Position numbers and translations under genes: made by a program. Shown one piece after another: positions 6,519 to 16,630 of a stretch of DNA of 64,000 nt. Source of the stretch: Pedobacter sp. ok626. Lineage in GTDB: Bacteria; Bacteroidota; Bacteroidia; Sphingobacteriales; Sphingobacteriaceae. The number at the start of each line of letters is the position of its first letter. Position 1 is the stretch's first letter. The DNA lies in NCBI RefSeq assembly GCF_900100435.1, contig NZ_FNEX01000001.1, forward strand, positions 1 through 64,000. Reading direction: 5' to 3'. The notes below the pieces were generated by a model, which was given only the letters and a program-made list of their open reading frames with translations, searched no databases and had not been told where the DNA came from.

Positions 6519-9500
6519 ATGAATATTAGTACAATAAACAATACTTGCAAGCGCTATTTGAAGGCTGCAACATTCAATGCATTACGTGTTTCTATTATAG
6601 CCTTTATCTCATTTGTCTCGGCCCAGAACTGTTTTGGGGCCAGTCAACAAAACCCGTCTACTACAACCAAGACCCTAAGTGATTCGACCGGTATACTTAT
6701 TTCCGGTTTGGTAAGGGATAGCAATTCCAAACTATTGGCAAGGGCAACCGTTTCTGAAAAAAATGGGAAAACTACGAGTATTACAGATGCAGGGGGTAAG
6801 TTTTCCCTAAGGGTATCCAATCGAAATGCGGTCTTGAAAGTTTCTTATTTGGGGCTGGAAACAAAAGAAATACCCATAAATTCCCAGCGTTTTTTACAGA
6901 TCGTATTGAACGCAAGCCAGAGCAAGCTCGATGAAGTAGTGATCATCGGTTATGGAACAAGTGATAAGAAAGACTTGACGGGCTCCATCAGTAGTTTAAA
7001 GGGTGAGGACATCAAAAGTGCCACTGCTACCTCTTTTGTAGATGCGTTACAAGGTAAGATAGCGGGCGTGAGGGTTAATTCCCAATCTGGCGAACCGGGG
7101 GCTGGAGTGAGTGTGGAAATAAGGGGGGGGAATTCGATCAATGGCTCATCCTCTCCATTATATGTGATTGATGGTGTGCAGATTGAAATGCAGGAATCTG
7201 AAGTGGCATCATCAAAAGTTGGCGGACGTACGACGTTAAATCCGCTATCAACAATAAGTCCCGATCAAATTGCTTCCGTTGATATCCTCAAGGATGCCTC
7301 GGCAACTGCAATATATGGGGCCAGAGGGGCAAACGGGGTGATTATAGTGACTACGAAATCCGGTAAATCAGGTTCAAAGCCTGTATTTAACCTGAGCTCC
7401 TCTTATGCCTCGTCCGAAATTACCAAAAGGATTGATGTATTGGATGCTCAAGATTACGTCCAGTACCGCTTTTTGAGATCGCCCAATGATAGGGGCTTTG
7501 GAACAGATCTGGATAATGATGGCGTACCGGATGTGGTTAGGGATGTAAGTGCGTTGGAGAGCTATGATTGGCAAGATGCTATTTTCAGGAGAGGTGCAAC
7601 ACAGAAATACAATTTATCTGGACAGGGAGGATCAAATTCATCGAGTTATTCCTTCGGTTTGGGTTATTCTGATCAGGATGCACTGGTGATCAACAATGAT
7701 TTTAAAACCTACTCTGCCCGTTTCCAATATAACCATAGAGTTTCCGATAAATTAGATTTTAGCTTGACCGGCAATTGGGGCAAAACCAAAACTAGAGGAG
7801 TGGCGTCAAGTGGTGGGGGCGAAGGCAATTTCTCGGGCCTGATACAAGCTGCCTACACCTTCCAGCCTGTGCTGATCAAAGCGGTAGATGATTCCTTTAC
7901 GCCCGTTTCTCTATTAGATCAACTTCTTAATTCCTATAAGCTTACAGATTTTGATAGGCTAATAGGTAACGCGAACCTCACTTATGCATTCACTAAGAAA
8001 TTAAAACTGAGAGTAAGCGGAGGAGGTTCGTCCACTTCTTCAAAACTCTCTGAATTTTATGGAAAAAATACCCTTTGGGGGCAACAGGATAATGGAAAGG
8101 CCAACAATAACCATACGCAAACTGGAAATTATCAGGCTCATAGCACGTTGGACTACTGGACTAAAACGGCTAATCGACAGGTGCTAAAAGCGATGATAGG
8201 AGCTGAATTCAATTCCTATAATTATGAAAATTTTGGGACCAGCATCTCAAATTTCCAAGATCAGTCGACAGGAGTTTTCAATCTTGCCAAAGGATTAACA
8301 CCAGGGTTTCCCAGCTCAAATTTTATTGAGCAAAATCGTATCTCCTTTTTTAGCAGGCTCAACTATGATATTAGCAATAAATATCTTTTCACTGCCACAT
8401 TAAGAAATGACAATTCATCTCAACTAGGTCCAGGAAACAGATCAGCTTTTTTCCCTTCTGCAGCTTTTGCATGGCGCATTAAAGAAGAGAAATTTCTTAA
8501 AAATAATCAAATCTTTTCGGATTTGAAGTTAAGGCTAAGCTATGGAGTAACTGGAAATGACAGGATTCCGGCCTATAGATTTTTGTCCGAGCTCGGTACA
8601 ACAAGTTATGCCGGTAACGGGACTGTACGATTTGGATTGTCTCCGATTTCCTCTGAAAATCTAAATCTAAAATGGGAATCAACTGCGCAGTATGACGTTG
8701 GTTTGGACCTCTCCTTATTTAACAATCGAGTTAATATGACTACTGATATCTATTATAAATCCACAAAAGATCTGTTATTACTTTCAGAAGTTGCTTCACA
8801 AACAGGATTTCCGACCCAATGGCAGAATATTGGAGAAATAAGTAATAAGGGGCTGGAAATAACCATCAACTCAGTAAATATCAACACCGCTGATTTTAAA
8901 TGGAATACCACTTTCAATATTTCCTTTAACAGAAATAAGATCGTCAGTTTAGGCGGAACGGAATCTAAACCTGTGATTTTTAATAATGGTTACATCAACA
9001 ATGTTGGGATAGTGAAGGAAGGCCAGCCCATAGGGACAGCTTTTGGCTATGTGTGGGACGGTATTTACCAGATTAATGATTTTACGTGGCAAAACAACAG
9101 TGATGCAGCAATTCCACACCAGTCGAGGACTTACACCATCAAGAATGGGATTACTAGTATTTCTGGAGCACAGCCCGGATTGTTTAAATATAAAGATCAG
9201 AACGGCGATGGAATTATCAATGCTTCGGACCGAACGGTGATCTCCAATAGTAATCCAAAGTTTAGTGGTGGATTCTCCAGCAATTTTACATTCAGGAATT
9301 TCTCTGTGAATGCTTTTTTTGAAGGGGGGTATGGTAATCAGATCTTTAATGAATTTCCTACACGGGTAGAATCAGGGAGTGGACAGGTATCCTTTAATCT
9401 GACCCAGCAATATTGGGACAACCGATGGACACCTGAAAATCCTTCAAATAGATATGCCAGCATATCTTCAGCCAATACTGATGCTGAAGCATCCAGTTAC

Positions 9501-9755
9501 TACGTTGAAAATGGCTCTTATTTACGATTTAAGACTTTGTCGTTTGGGTACAGCCTTAAAAATAATGGCTTATTAAAGGCCACTGGTATTTCAAACTTAA
9601 ATCTACTTTTAACATTGGATAACTTATACGTATGGACTAATTATAGTGGATTTGACCCGGATGTGAGATCTAATGATAAGTTACTCCCTGGATATGACAG
9701 GCTTGCTTATCCGAGGTCCCGTTCCATCATATTCGGTTTAGAATTGACTTTTTAA
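6519..9755 (+). CDS. SusC-like TonB-dependent outer-membrane transporter (PUL1)
   Basis: A 1078-residue protein: signal region, carboxypeptidase D regulatory-like domain (ISGLVRDSNSKLLARATVSEKNG), TonB box region (LDEVVIIGYG), plug (SGSISSLKGEDI... GVIIVTTKSG) and a 22-strand-type barrel ending in LELTF. It would import glycan fragments together with the following SusD lipoprotein. An upstream in-frame start at 6459 would overlap the previous gene; the ATG at 6519 (MNISTINNTC) is 19 nt after its stop and directly precedes the hydrophobic signal segment, so I use it. A small hairpin (TTAGC/GCTAA, 9776-9789) lies in the gap before susD. Confidence 0.92.
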   Translation: MNISTINNTCKRYLKAATFNALRVSIIAFISFVSAQNCFGASQQNPSTTTKTLSDSTGILISGLVRDSNSKLLARATVSEKNGKTTSITDAGGKFSLRVSNRNAVLKVSYLGLETKEIPINSQRFLQIVLNASQSKLDEVVIIGYGTSDKKDLTGSISSLKGEDIKSATATSFVDALQGKIAGVRVNSQSGEPGAGVSVEIRGGNSINGSSSPLYVIDGVQIEMQESEVASSKVGGRTTLNPLSTISPDQIASVDILKDASATAIYGARGANGVIIVTTKSGKSGSKPVFNLSSSYASSEITKRIDVLDAQDYVQYRFLRSPNDRGFGTDLDNDGVPDVVRDVSALESYDWQDAIFRRGATQKYNLSGQGGSNSSSYSFGLGYSDQDALVINNDFKTYSARFQYNHRVSDKLDFSLTGNWGKTKTRGVASSGGGEGNFSGLIQAAYTFQPVLIKAVDDSFTPVSLLDQLLNSYKLTDFDRLIGNANLTYAFTKKLKLRVSGGGSSTSSKLSEFYGKNTLWGQQDNGKANNNHTQTGNYQAHSTLDYWTKTANRQVLKAMIGAEFNSYNYENFGTSISNFQDQSTGVFNLAKGLTPGFPSSNFIEQNRISFFSRLNYDISNKYLFTATLRNDNSSQLGPGNRSAFFPSAAFAWRIKEEKFLKNNQIFSDLKLRLSYGVTGNDRIPAYRFLSELGTTSYAGNGTVRFGLSPISSENLNLKWESTAQYDVGLDLSLFNNRVNMTTDIYYKSTKDLLLLSEVASQTGFPTQWQNIGEISNKGLEITINSVNINTADFKWNTTFNISFNRNKIVSLGGTESKPVIFNNGYINNVGIVKEGQPIGTAFGYVWDGIYQINDFTWQNNSDAAIPHQSRTYTIKNGITSISGAQPGLFKYKDQNGDGIINASDRTVISNSNPKFSGGFSSNFTFRNFSVNAFFEGGYGNQIFNEFPTRVESGSGQVSFNLTQQYWDNRWTPENPSNRYASISSANTDAEASSYYVENGSYLRFKTLSFGYSLKNNGLLKATGISNLNLLLTLDNLYVWTNYSGFDPDVRSNDKLLPGYDRLAYPRSRSIIFGLELTF

Positions 9756-9817
9756 TAGGTCATCAGGCAATTACATTAGCTTCTGCTAAGAGGCATTGGA
9801 TACTCAAAATTTAAGAC

Positions 9818-11479
9818 ATGAAAAAGGCATTAAAATTTATATCGTTATCAGTTATCGTTCTCCTATTGGGCTCATGCGAAAAGTCGGCTTTTTTGAATAA
9901 AGCTCCATTATCATTTATATCACCAACAAATTTTTATAAGCAACTCTCAGATTTCGAGATGGCCTTGACCGGATGTTATCAAATGATAAATGCGCGTGAA
10001 CTTCCAGGGGATGATGTTAGTGAAGGAACTTATAATAGTGGTTTACAGTACATGTTAAGTGCTGGGACAGATGAATTATCACTTAATAGCGCCGGGGGAG
10101 GGCCTGATGTCGAAAAATTTGCTGTAGCACAGTATACCAGTACCAATACTGCTATCGGTGATTTTTGGAAGGCCTATTATGCAGGGATTATGCGATGTAA
10201 CGTATTGATCCAAAAATCAACAGAGGTAAATTTTGACGAGCAATCTAAAAAACGCCTGGATGAAATTATTGCGGAGGCTCGTTTTTTAAGGGCATTTTAT
10301 TATTATCATTTTGCTACCTTATTTGGTGGAGTGCCATTAATTACAACCGCATCTCCTGACCCTCTGGCACCAAGGGTGAATTTAAAGACACTTTATTCGG
10401 AACTTATTATTCCGGACCTCATATTTGGTTACCAAGCCTTACCACATAGGGCAACGGTGTCGGGGGGGGCAAACAAATGGACTGCAGCCGGTTATTTAGG
10501 CGTGGTTTATAATTATTTAGCCTCCTGTAAACGTAGTAACGTCGGTAGCGATCTGAATTTTGAGCTGAATAGCTTTTCATGGGTTGATGAAGGTCAGATG
10601 AGCAATAGCGCAAAAAACATTTTAAAAGAGGTTGTTGATAACAGTGGCTATAAGTTAACTGCCAATTATGATTATCTCTTCAGGGAAACTACAAAAGCAG
10701 CGCAATACGAAGAGTGCCTCTTTTTAGCAGAGGCCTCAAATCAGCTTACCGCTACCTATCCAAGTATTGTCAAGCTATTTGCGCCAGGTGGTGATGTAAA
10801 TACTTTCGGTGGTACCTGGTGGACACACCGTCCCACAAACGAATTCGTATTAAAATATGGCAAAGATTTAGATAAAAGATTTAGCCACAACATCACTTTG
10901 CCTTATGGCGGTACCCCTGCTATTCCGGATATCATTATCAATGGTATTCCCTATTGTGAACCTAGACCCTCTACCGGCCTCCATTGGCAAAATAATGCGG
11001 CTAAGTTTCGTCATGTAAAGCCTTCGGCTAAAACCATTCCATTGTGGGCCAGCGGTATTTCTATTCCCTTGTTAAGATATGCGGATATCATGTTGCAATA
11101 CTCAGAAGCATTATATTTTACTGGCAGCGAGCCTGCAGCAAGATTGATTTTCTCAGACCTAAGAACGCGGGTGGTCAAGACTGGCAAAACGCTTGCTAAT
11201 CTCAATACTTATTATTACAAAGCAGATTTTATTACTGAACTACTGGACGAACGAAGCAGGGAACTCTGTTTCGAAAGTAAACGAAGAATTGATTTAATAA
11301 GATTTGGTAAAATGACTGCCTACCTTAATAGTCTTAGTCACGCTGCGCCATTGCATTCCAATTATAGGGTCCAGGAATTAAAAGCCAATTGGAAGGAGAA
11401 TAAAATCTGGTTCCCATTGCCCCAACGGGAACTTGATCTTAATGTAAATTTAAGAGAGCACCAAAATCCTGGATATTAA
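9818..11479 (+). CDS. SusD-like starch-binding family lipoprotein (PUL1)
   Basis: A 553-residue RagB/SusD protein. The signal peptide ends in a lipobox (LLLGSC, Cys about residue 20). The N-terminal region has the SusD pattern (FYKQLSDFEMALTGCYQMI), then the conserved EARFLRAFYYYHFATLFGGVPLI segment, and the C-terminal LDERSRELCFESKRRIDLIRFGK motif of the family. It caps the SusC barrel at the cell surface and binds oligosaccharide. It is 62 nt behind susC and 7 nt ahead of the second hydrolase gene. Confidence 0.93.
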   Translation: MKKALKFISLSVIVLLLGSCEKSAFLNKAPLSFISPTNFYKQLSDFEMALTGCYQMINARELPGDDVSEGTYNSGLQYMLSAGTDELSLNSAGGGPDVEKFAVAQYTSTNTAIGDFWKAYYAGIMRCNVLIQKSTEVNFDEQSKKRLDEIIAEARFLRAFYYYHFATLFGGVPLITTASPDPLAPRVNLKTLYSELIIPDLIFGYQALPHRATVSGGANKWTAAGYLGVVYNYLASCKRSNVGSDLNFELNSFSWVDEGQMSNSAKNILKEVVDNSGYKLTANYDYLFRETTKAAQYEECLFLAEASNQLTATYPSIVKLFAPGGDVNTFGGTWWTHRPTNEFVLKYGKDLDKRFSHNITLPYGGTPAIPDIIINGIPYCEPRPSTGLHWQNNAAKFRHVKPSAKTIPLWASGISIPLLRYADIMLQYSEALYFTGSEPAARLIFSDLRTRVVKTGKTLANLNTYYYKADFITELLDERSRELCFESKRRIDLIRFGKMTAYLNSLSHAAPLHSNYRVQELKANWKENKIWFPLPQRELDLNVNLREHQNPGY

Positions 11480-11486
11480 TAATTAG

Positions 11487-12620
11487 ATGAAGATGAGCGT
11501 TAAAATTTTAGCTATTGTTATTGTTAGCCAATTTTTTTTAAACAACATTTCGGCGCAATCAGAAAAGTATACCTTCCCGATTGGAATACACAGGCCCAAT
11601 TTAAGTTGGGCGGGAAGCTTGGAAAAAGAACTTGAGATAATAGAGAAGATGCGAATAATGGGTGCCAGATCTGTCCGCCTTAACCCTAATTCAAAAGCAG
11701 AGGCAGATTTTGTTCAACACGTGCTACATGCAAACCGATTAGGTTTTAAAGTGAATTTCGAAGTTTCGCTCGCATTTCCAGAGTTCTATCATCCGAACGC
11801 CCAGCGACGGGCTAAAAAAAAGCATTGGGATCCGAGGTACCAGTTAAGTGATATAAAACCAGTCAACGTGCAGGTTTGGGCGGCTAATATGTTCAAAGAA
11901 TTAAAAGCAAAGGGCGCAGTTATTGAAGTTGTAGAAGTTGGAAACGAATTTAACTGGATTGATTTTAACGGAGATATGCCGGAAATTGCAGGAGGAAAAT
12001 ACTATGATTATGACAGTGATTGGGAAGATCCGGATTACGTCAAAATCAGAAAAGGACTGGATCTTTACGGACAGATATTGAAAATAATCCGTAAGGAAGC
12101 GGAAAAGACATGGGGCAAGGGGGGGGTAAAGGTGGTATCAGGAGGTCTTGTTAGGCACATGAGTTTAGGTACATGGTTTAAAAATCATGATGCCACTATC
12201 TTAGCACCACAGGTTTGTTTGGATATTCTTCAGGGTACACATCCCAGGCAGACCAAGGCAACTAATTACTTAAAATATGCGGACGGTATAGGAATACATT
12301 TTTACCCTGTGGTTGCTGAACTGGATCTGGAGAAAGCAAAAAAGAGTTTGGGTGATGAGATCCGGCTCACTATGGATGCATTGGTAAGAGTCGCGGGGAA
12401 CAATAGAAAGTTCTGGGTAACAGAGTGGGGATTCGCGAGACATAAAAAAGAGTTTAAAACTGAGGAGGAAAGGTTCATTGTAGCCGAAAATTTTCTTAAT
12501 GTCTGTAAAACGCTACCTTACAACTGGGGAACGATGTACTTTTTTACCTTTGATGGTCAGAAAATTCACCGGGCTTATGAGGACGGAAATTATTTGTCAG
12601 TTTCAAAAATATTTAAGTGA
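11487..12620 (+). CDS. Putative secreted glycoside hydrolase, (alpha/beta)8 type
   Basis: A 377-residue protein with a signal peptide (~1-23), then a single barrel. It is a paralogue of the 4808 gene: shared landmarks include IHRPNLSW, RLNPN, GNEFNWIDFNGD, QGTHPRQ.KATNYLKYADGIGIHFYP and the C-terminal W(T)EWGFA strand. Candidate catalytic acids are Glu154 (VGNEFNW) and Glu313 (VTEWGFA), matching Glu157 and Glu312 of its paralogue. It lacks the fibronectin-like and sorting domains, so it is probably periplasmic and acts on fragments imported by SusC. Only two bases separate its stop from the HTCS ATG. Confidence 0.7.
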   Translation: MKMSVKILAIVIVSQFFLNNISAQSEKYTFPIGIHRPNLSWAGSLEKELEIIEKMRIMGARSVRLNPNSKAEADFVQHVLHANRLGFKVNFEVSLAFPEFYHPNAQRRAKKKHWDPRYQLSDIKPVNVQVWAANMFKELKAKGAVIEVVEVGNEFNWIDFNGDMPEIAGGKYYDYDSDWEDPDYVKIRKGLDLYGQILKIIRKEAEKTWGKGGVKVVSGGLVRHMSLGTWFKNHDATILAPQVCLDILQGTHPRQTKATNYLKYADGIGIHFYPVVAELDLEKAKKSLGDEIRLTMDALVRVAGNNRKFWVTEWGFARHKKEFKTEEERFIVAENFLNVCKTLPYNWGTMYFFTFDGQKIHRAYEDGNYLSVSKIFK

Positions 12621-12622
12621 TT

Positions 12623-15600
12623 ATGACTAATTTTTACCGAACCACCTTTCTGTTCATGCTCCTGTTTTTAAATTCACATGAGCTCTTTGCACAATCCCCA
12701 TTTAAATCATTGACCATCAATAATGGGCTTCCACATACTGATGCTCTCGGTACCGTACAGGATTCAAAAGGGTTTTTATGGATTGCAACATTTGACGGCT
12801 TATGCCGGTATGATGGTACCGATATCGTTGTTTTCAGAAGTGAGCATTTGAATCCAAATTCGTTGTCAAATAACCGTATATTAAGTTTGGCATATGATGA
12901 TAAACGTTCAGGTTTGTGGATAGCTACCCAATCTGGAGGCTTAAACTTTCTGAATCTGATCAGCGGGCAATTTACCCGCTTACCTGTAGGTCCTAAAAAT
13001 TCTGTTATTACGGAAAAGTTTTGTGTTAAATTATTTGGGGATGAACTGTGGGTTGGTACGGGGCATGGCCTTTACGTAGCGGATTTAAGTAGAGGTGTAA
13101 CCAAAGAACTAATTATCAAGCCTGTATTGCTGCCAAACGAAAGTATAGTAAACTATATCCATCAAGATACTAAAAAGGGAACCTGGATAGCGACACCTGG
13201 TGGAATCTATTACAAGGCACCAGAGCAGTTAAGGTTTAATAGAATAAATTCGAGTCCTATTACTGCTGTAAATACGATCACATCCTTTGATGACGATCAT
13301 TTGATAGCGGGAACTGCCTTTGGGTTGTATAAAATAGCTATTTCAGATTTTTCGGCCCAAAAACTCAGTGATCTGAATGTAACGGCACTTTTAAAGGACG
13401 GTGGCGACAAAATATGGGCAGGTACCTCGGCTCAGGGTGTTTATGTTCTAAATAGCGTAGGTAATGTTCTTGATCACTACATATTTGGAAATAATCTGGA
13501 ACAAAAGCAGGCGGTTGTTAAGGATATATATAAAGATCGATTTTCCAGTATATTTATTTCAATGCCGAGTGAAGGTGTGCGTATTTTGAATTCAAGCAGT
13601 TCAACATTCAAGCCTTATCCAAGAGGTGTAAGTTCTGCCGAATTTGCTAAACTTAAATATCCTTTATGCTTTTTTACCGATCATAAAGACTATTTGCTAA
13701 TTGGAACCAGGGGCAGTCTCCTGGTTGTTTATGATCGTAATACAGAGAGGTATCATTTTACGAGTGTAAATCGTAGTATAAAAGGCAATGTAGCTACAGA
13801 TGTTACAGCAGTTTTTAAAGAACCTAAAGGAGGTATTTGGGCGGGCACCGGTGATGGGATTTTTTATGCAGTTAATGGAACTTACCAAGATCTGATCAAT
13901 GGGAAAACCAAATTTGAACGTATAGGTGGTGTTTCCTTCAAATACAAGGTTAATTGTATCATACCAGATAAAAAGGGAAGAACATGGGTTGCAACATCAG
14001 GTGGGTTGTTTTGCTATGATGAAAACAGGCATCTTGTATATAATTCTAATGACTATCAGGATAATAGTACAAAGATCTCAAATTCGTTTGTGAATGATGT
14101 TGTACTAAAAACGGAAAAGAATGGAAATCAATTAATAATTTGGGCAGCCACCAGGCGAGGCCTTAATAGGCTTCATTTTGATAACAATAGCTTAAAATTA
14201 AAAAATGTATTCCATCTCGTAGCGGACAGCAATTTACTGGGAGTACACTCTGATTGGATATCACTTATCCATTATGACAAAAAAGGTAATCTATGGTTGG
14301 GTACTATCGGTGGGGGATTAAGTAGGTTGACTGGTTCAGATGGCGATAGATTTCATTTTAAGACTTTAACAACGGCGGACGGATTGCTTACTAATGATAT
14401 CGAAACATTGTTGGAGGATGATGAAGGAAATTTCTGGATAGGTGGATTTGGCTTAACAAAATTCAATCCACTTAAAGGAAGCTTCCAGTATTTTGATTCA
14501 AATGATGGCCTTCAGAGCAATTCGATAAAGCTCGGATCATCTTTCAAATCCAAAACAGGGGAGTTCATCTTCGGGGGCATAAATGGCTTCAATTTTTTCT
14601 ATCCTAATGCCATTAACAGGCAATTAGTTATTTCACAGCCAGTCCTTACCCGTTTGATTATCAATAATATTACCATCAAACCGGGAGATGTGGTCAACGG
14701 AGATGTTATTTTGGAAAATTCATTGGAGTATTCTGGTAAGATAGAACTTAATCATACTATCAAAAACTTTGGACTGGAATTCACTAGCGTACATAGCCAT
14801 GATTTTGAGAAAATAACTTATAAATATCGGTTAATGGGCTTCGAAAAAGATTTTGTTTACTCAGGTAGCCTTAAACGATCTGTTAATTATACTGGATTGC
14901 CAGCTGGTAAATATGTGTTTGAATTGTATGCCTCTGGAGGCAACGGTGTCTGGAGTAAGACACCAACGACTCTCGAAATTATCATGTTACCATCATTCTG
15001 GAATAGCAAAGGCGGATATGTTCTTTACCTTACTGTGATCGGACTGATATTTTTTCTACAATGGAGGAGAGCTTTGAAGAAAATCGAGATCCGTCATAAA
15101 GCTGCATTGAAACGTAATGAGCAGGAACAGGAGATCAAGTTATATGAGGATAAAATGGATTTCTTTACTATTGTTTCTCATGAACTACGCACTCCATTAA
15201 CCCTTATCATCACCCCATTGGAACAGCTTGTTAATCGAAAAGATATTCCCAAAGCCATATTGCCTAGCTTGGAAATTGCACAAACGAACGCTAGCCGCTT
15301 AAAGTCGTTAATAGACCAGGTCCTTGACTTCAGAAAAATTGAAAATGGTAAATTTATCCTTCATAAGGAAAGCGTCGACCTGGATGAGTTTTTAAGAAGT
15401 ACTTTTATTCAATTTACTGACCTGATCCGTGAAAAAGAGTTGATTTATAAAATAGCTGTTGATACCCAAAGTTATTATCGCCTTGATCCATTTAAAATGG
15501 AACAAGTATTACTTAATTTGATTTCTAACGCAATTAAATTTTCAAAGCCAAAAGGTAGGATAGAGCTAAGAGCAGATCGTGTCAACAAAGAAATCATAAT

Positions 15601-16630
15601 CAGCATAGCTAATACGGGATCGTATTTGGATGAAAACCAAAAAAATAAAATATTTGATCCTTTTTACCAAGCTGAAGACAATAGCAATACCGGTACCGGG
15701 TTGGGTTTGACAATTTCAAAGGAACTGGTAGAATTGCATGGCGGAAATATAGAAGTTAAAAGCATAAATGGATCTTTATCTGAAGATACTACAACAACGT
15801 TTACCATTAGGTTGCCTTTACAGGAACAATATGCTGTTGAAAATTTATCAGTTAACGGACAGCTTGATAAAGATCGGTCATTGACAAAATTGGTAATTGT
15901 GGAAGACAATAATGAGCTACGTACATTACTTAAAAATGAATTTCTAAACGATTATTGTGTTTTTGAAGCTGAGAATGGTCAGGAAGGACTGAAGCTGATT
16001 CGTAAGGTTAAGCCAGCCATTATTCTTACGGATATTATGATGCCCCAACTGGATGGTCTGCAATTATGTAAAATGTTAAAGTCCGATATTTCTACCAGCG
16101 ATATACCGGTCTTAATGATCACAGCACGTGATAGTGGGCAAAATAAAATAGAAGGACTGGAGGCAATGGCCGATGATTATCTTGTTAAGCCGTTTAATCT
16201 GAAGGAATTACATTTAAAAGTGTCAAATCTGGTCAAACAACGTGAACTTCAAAAAGTAAAGTTATCCAACGATGCTGCATTAAAACCTGCTGTATTGCAA
16301 GTTGAGCCTCGTGACGAAAAAATCTTAAAGAACTTAATTGCTATAATAGAGCAGGATATAGATAATCCCGATTTTTCAGTAGAAAAATTAAGTCAAAAAT
16401 CTGGGATGAGTCGTCCAGCTTTATATCGTAAGATAAAAGGTCTTACGGGGATGTCCATTCAAGTATTTATTCTGGATATACGATTAAAAAGGGCTGCCCA
16501 ATTACTCTCCACCAAAGGGCCTAATGTATCAGAAGTTATGTATCAAACTGGATTTACTAGTGCGTCTTACTTCAATAGGGCATTTAAAAATAAATTTGGC
16601 GTGAATCCTAAAAATTATCTCAAACACTAA
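12623..16630 (+). CDS. Hybrid two-component system regulator (HTCS) of PUL1
   Basis: A 1335-residue one-protein signalling system: signal peptide (1-24), two seven-bladed sensor propellers of repeated LWIAT/GTxxGL units (~30-690), Y_Y_Y domain (~700-775), one transmembrane helix (~790-805), histidine kinase with phosphoacceptor His853 (IVSHELRTPLT), ATPase domain with N box LLNLISNAIKFS, receiver with Asp1137 (ILTDIMMPQLDG) and C-terminal AraC DNA-binding domain (~1230-1335). HTCS proteins bind a glycan fragment in the periplasm and activate their own PUL. A GTG at 12617 overlaps the upstream stop; I prefer the ATG at 12623. All catalytic residues are intact. Confidence 0.92.
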   Translation: MTNFYRTTFLFMLLFLNSHELFAQSPFKSLTINNGLPHTDALGTVQDSKGFLWIATFDGLCRYDGTDIVVFRSEHLNPNSLSNNRILSLAYDDKRSGLWIATQSGGLNFLNLISGQFTRLPVGPKNSVITEKFCVKLFGDELWVGTGHGLYVADLSRGVTKELIIKPVLLPNESIVNYIHQDTKKGTWIATPGGIYYKAPEQLRFNRINSSPITAVNTITSFDDDHLIAGTAFGLYKIAISDFSAQKLSDLNVTALLKDGGDKIWAGTSAQGVYVLNSVGNVLDHYIFGNNLEQKQAVVKDIYKDRFSSIFISMPSEGVRILNSSSSTFKPYPRGVSSAEFAKLKYPLCFFTDHKDYLLIGTRGSLLVVYDRNTERYHFTSVNRSIKGNVATDVTAVFKEPKGGIWAGTGDGIFYAVNGTYQDLINGKTKFERIGGVSFKYKVNCIIPDKKGRTWVATSGGLFCYDENRHLVYNSNDYQDNSTKISNSFVNDVVLKTEKNGNQLIIWAATRRGLNRLHFDNNSLKLKNVFHLVADSNLLGVHSDWISLIHYDKKGNLWLGTIGGGLSRLTGSDGDRFHFKTLTTADGLLTNDIETLLEDDEGNFWIGGFGLTKFNPLKGSFQYFDSNDGLQSNSIKLGSSFKSKTGEFIFGGINGFNFFYPNAINRQLVISQPVLTRLIINNITIKPGDVVNGDVILENSLEYSGKIELNHTIKNFGLEFTSVHSHDFEKITYKYRLMGFEKDFVYSGSLKRSVNYTGLPAGKYVFELYASGGNGVWSKTPTTLEIIMLPSFWNSKGGYVLYLTVIGLIFFLQWRRALKKIEIRHKAALKRNEQEQEIKLYEDKMDFFTIVSHELRTPLTLIITPLEQLVNRKDIPKAILPSLEIAQTNASRLKSLIDQVLDFRKIENGKFILHKESVDLDEFLRSTFIQFTDLIREKELIYKIAVDTQSYYRLDPFKMEQVLLNLISNAIKFSKPKGRIELRADRVNKEIIISIANTGSYLDENQKNKIFDPFYQAEDNSNTGTGLGLTISKELVELHGGNIEVKSINGSLSEDTTTTFTIRLPLQEQYAVENLSVNGQLDKDRSLTKLVIVEDNNELRTLLKNEFLNDYCVFEAENGQEGLKLIRKVKPAIILTDIMMPQLDGLQLCKMLKSDISTSDIPVLMITARDSGQNKIEGLEAMADDYLVKPFNLKELHLKVSNLVKQRELQKVKLSNDAALKPAVLQVEPRDEKILKNLIAIIEQDIDNPDFSVEKLSQKSGMSRPALYRKIKGLTGMSIQVFILDIRLKRAAQLLSTKGPNVSEVMYQTGFTSASYFNRAFKNKFGVNPKNYLKH

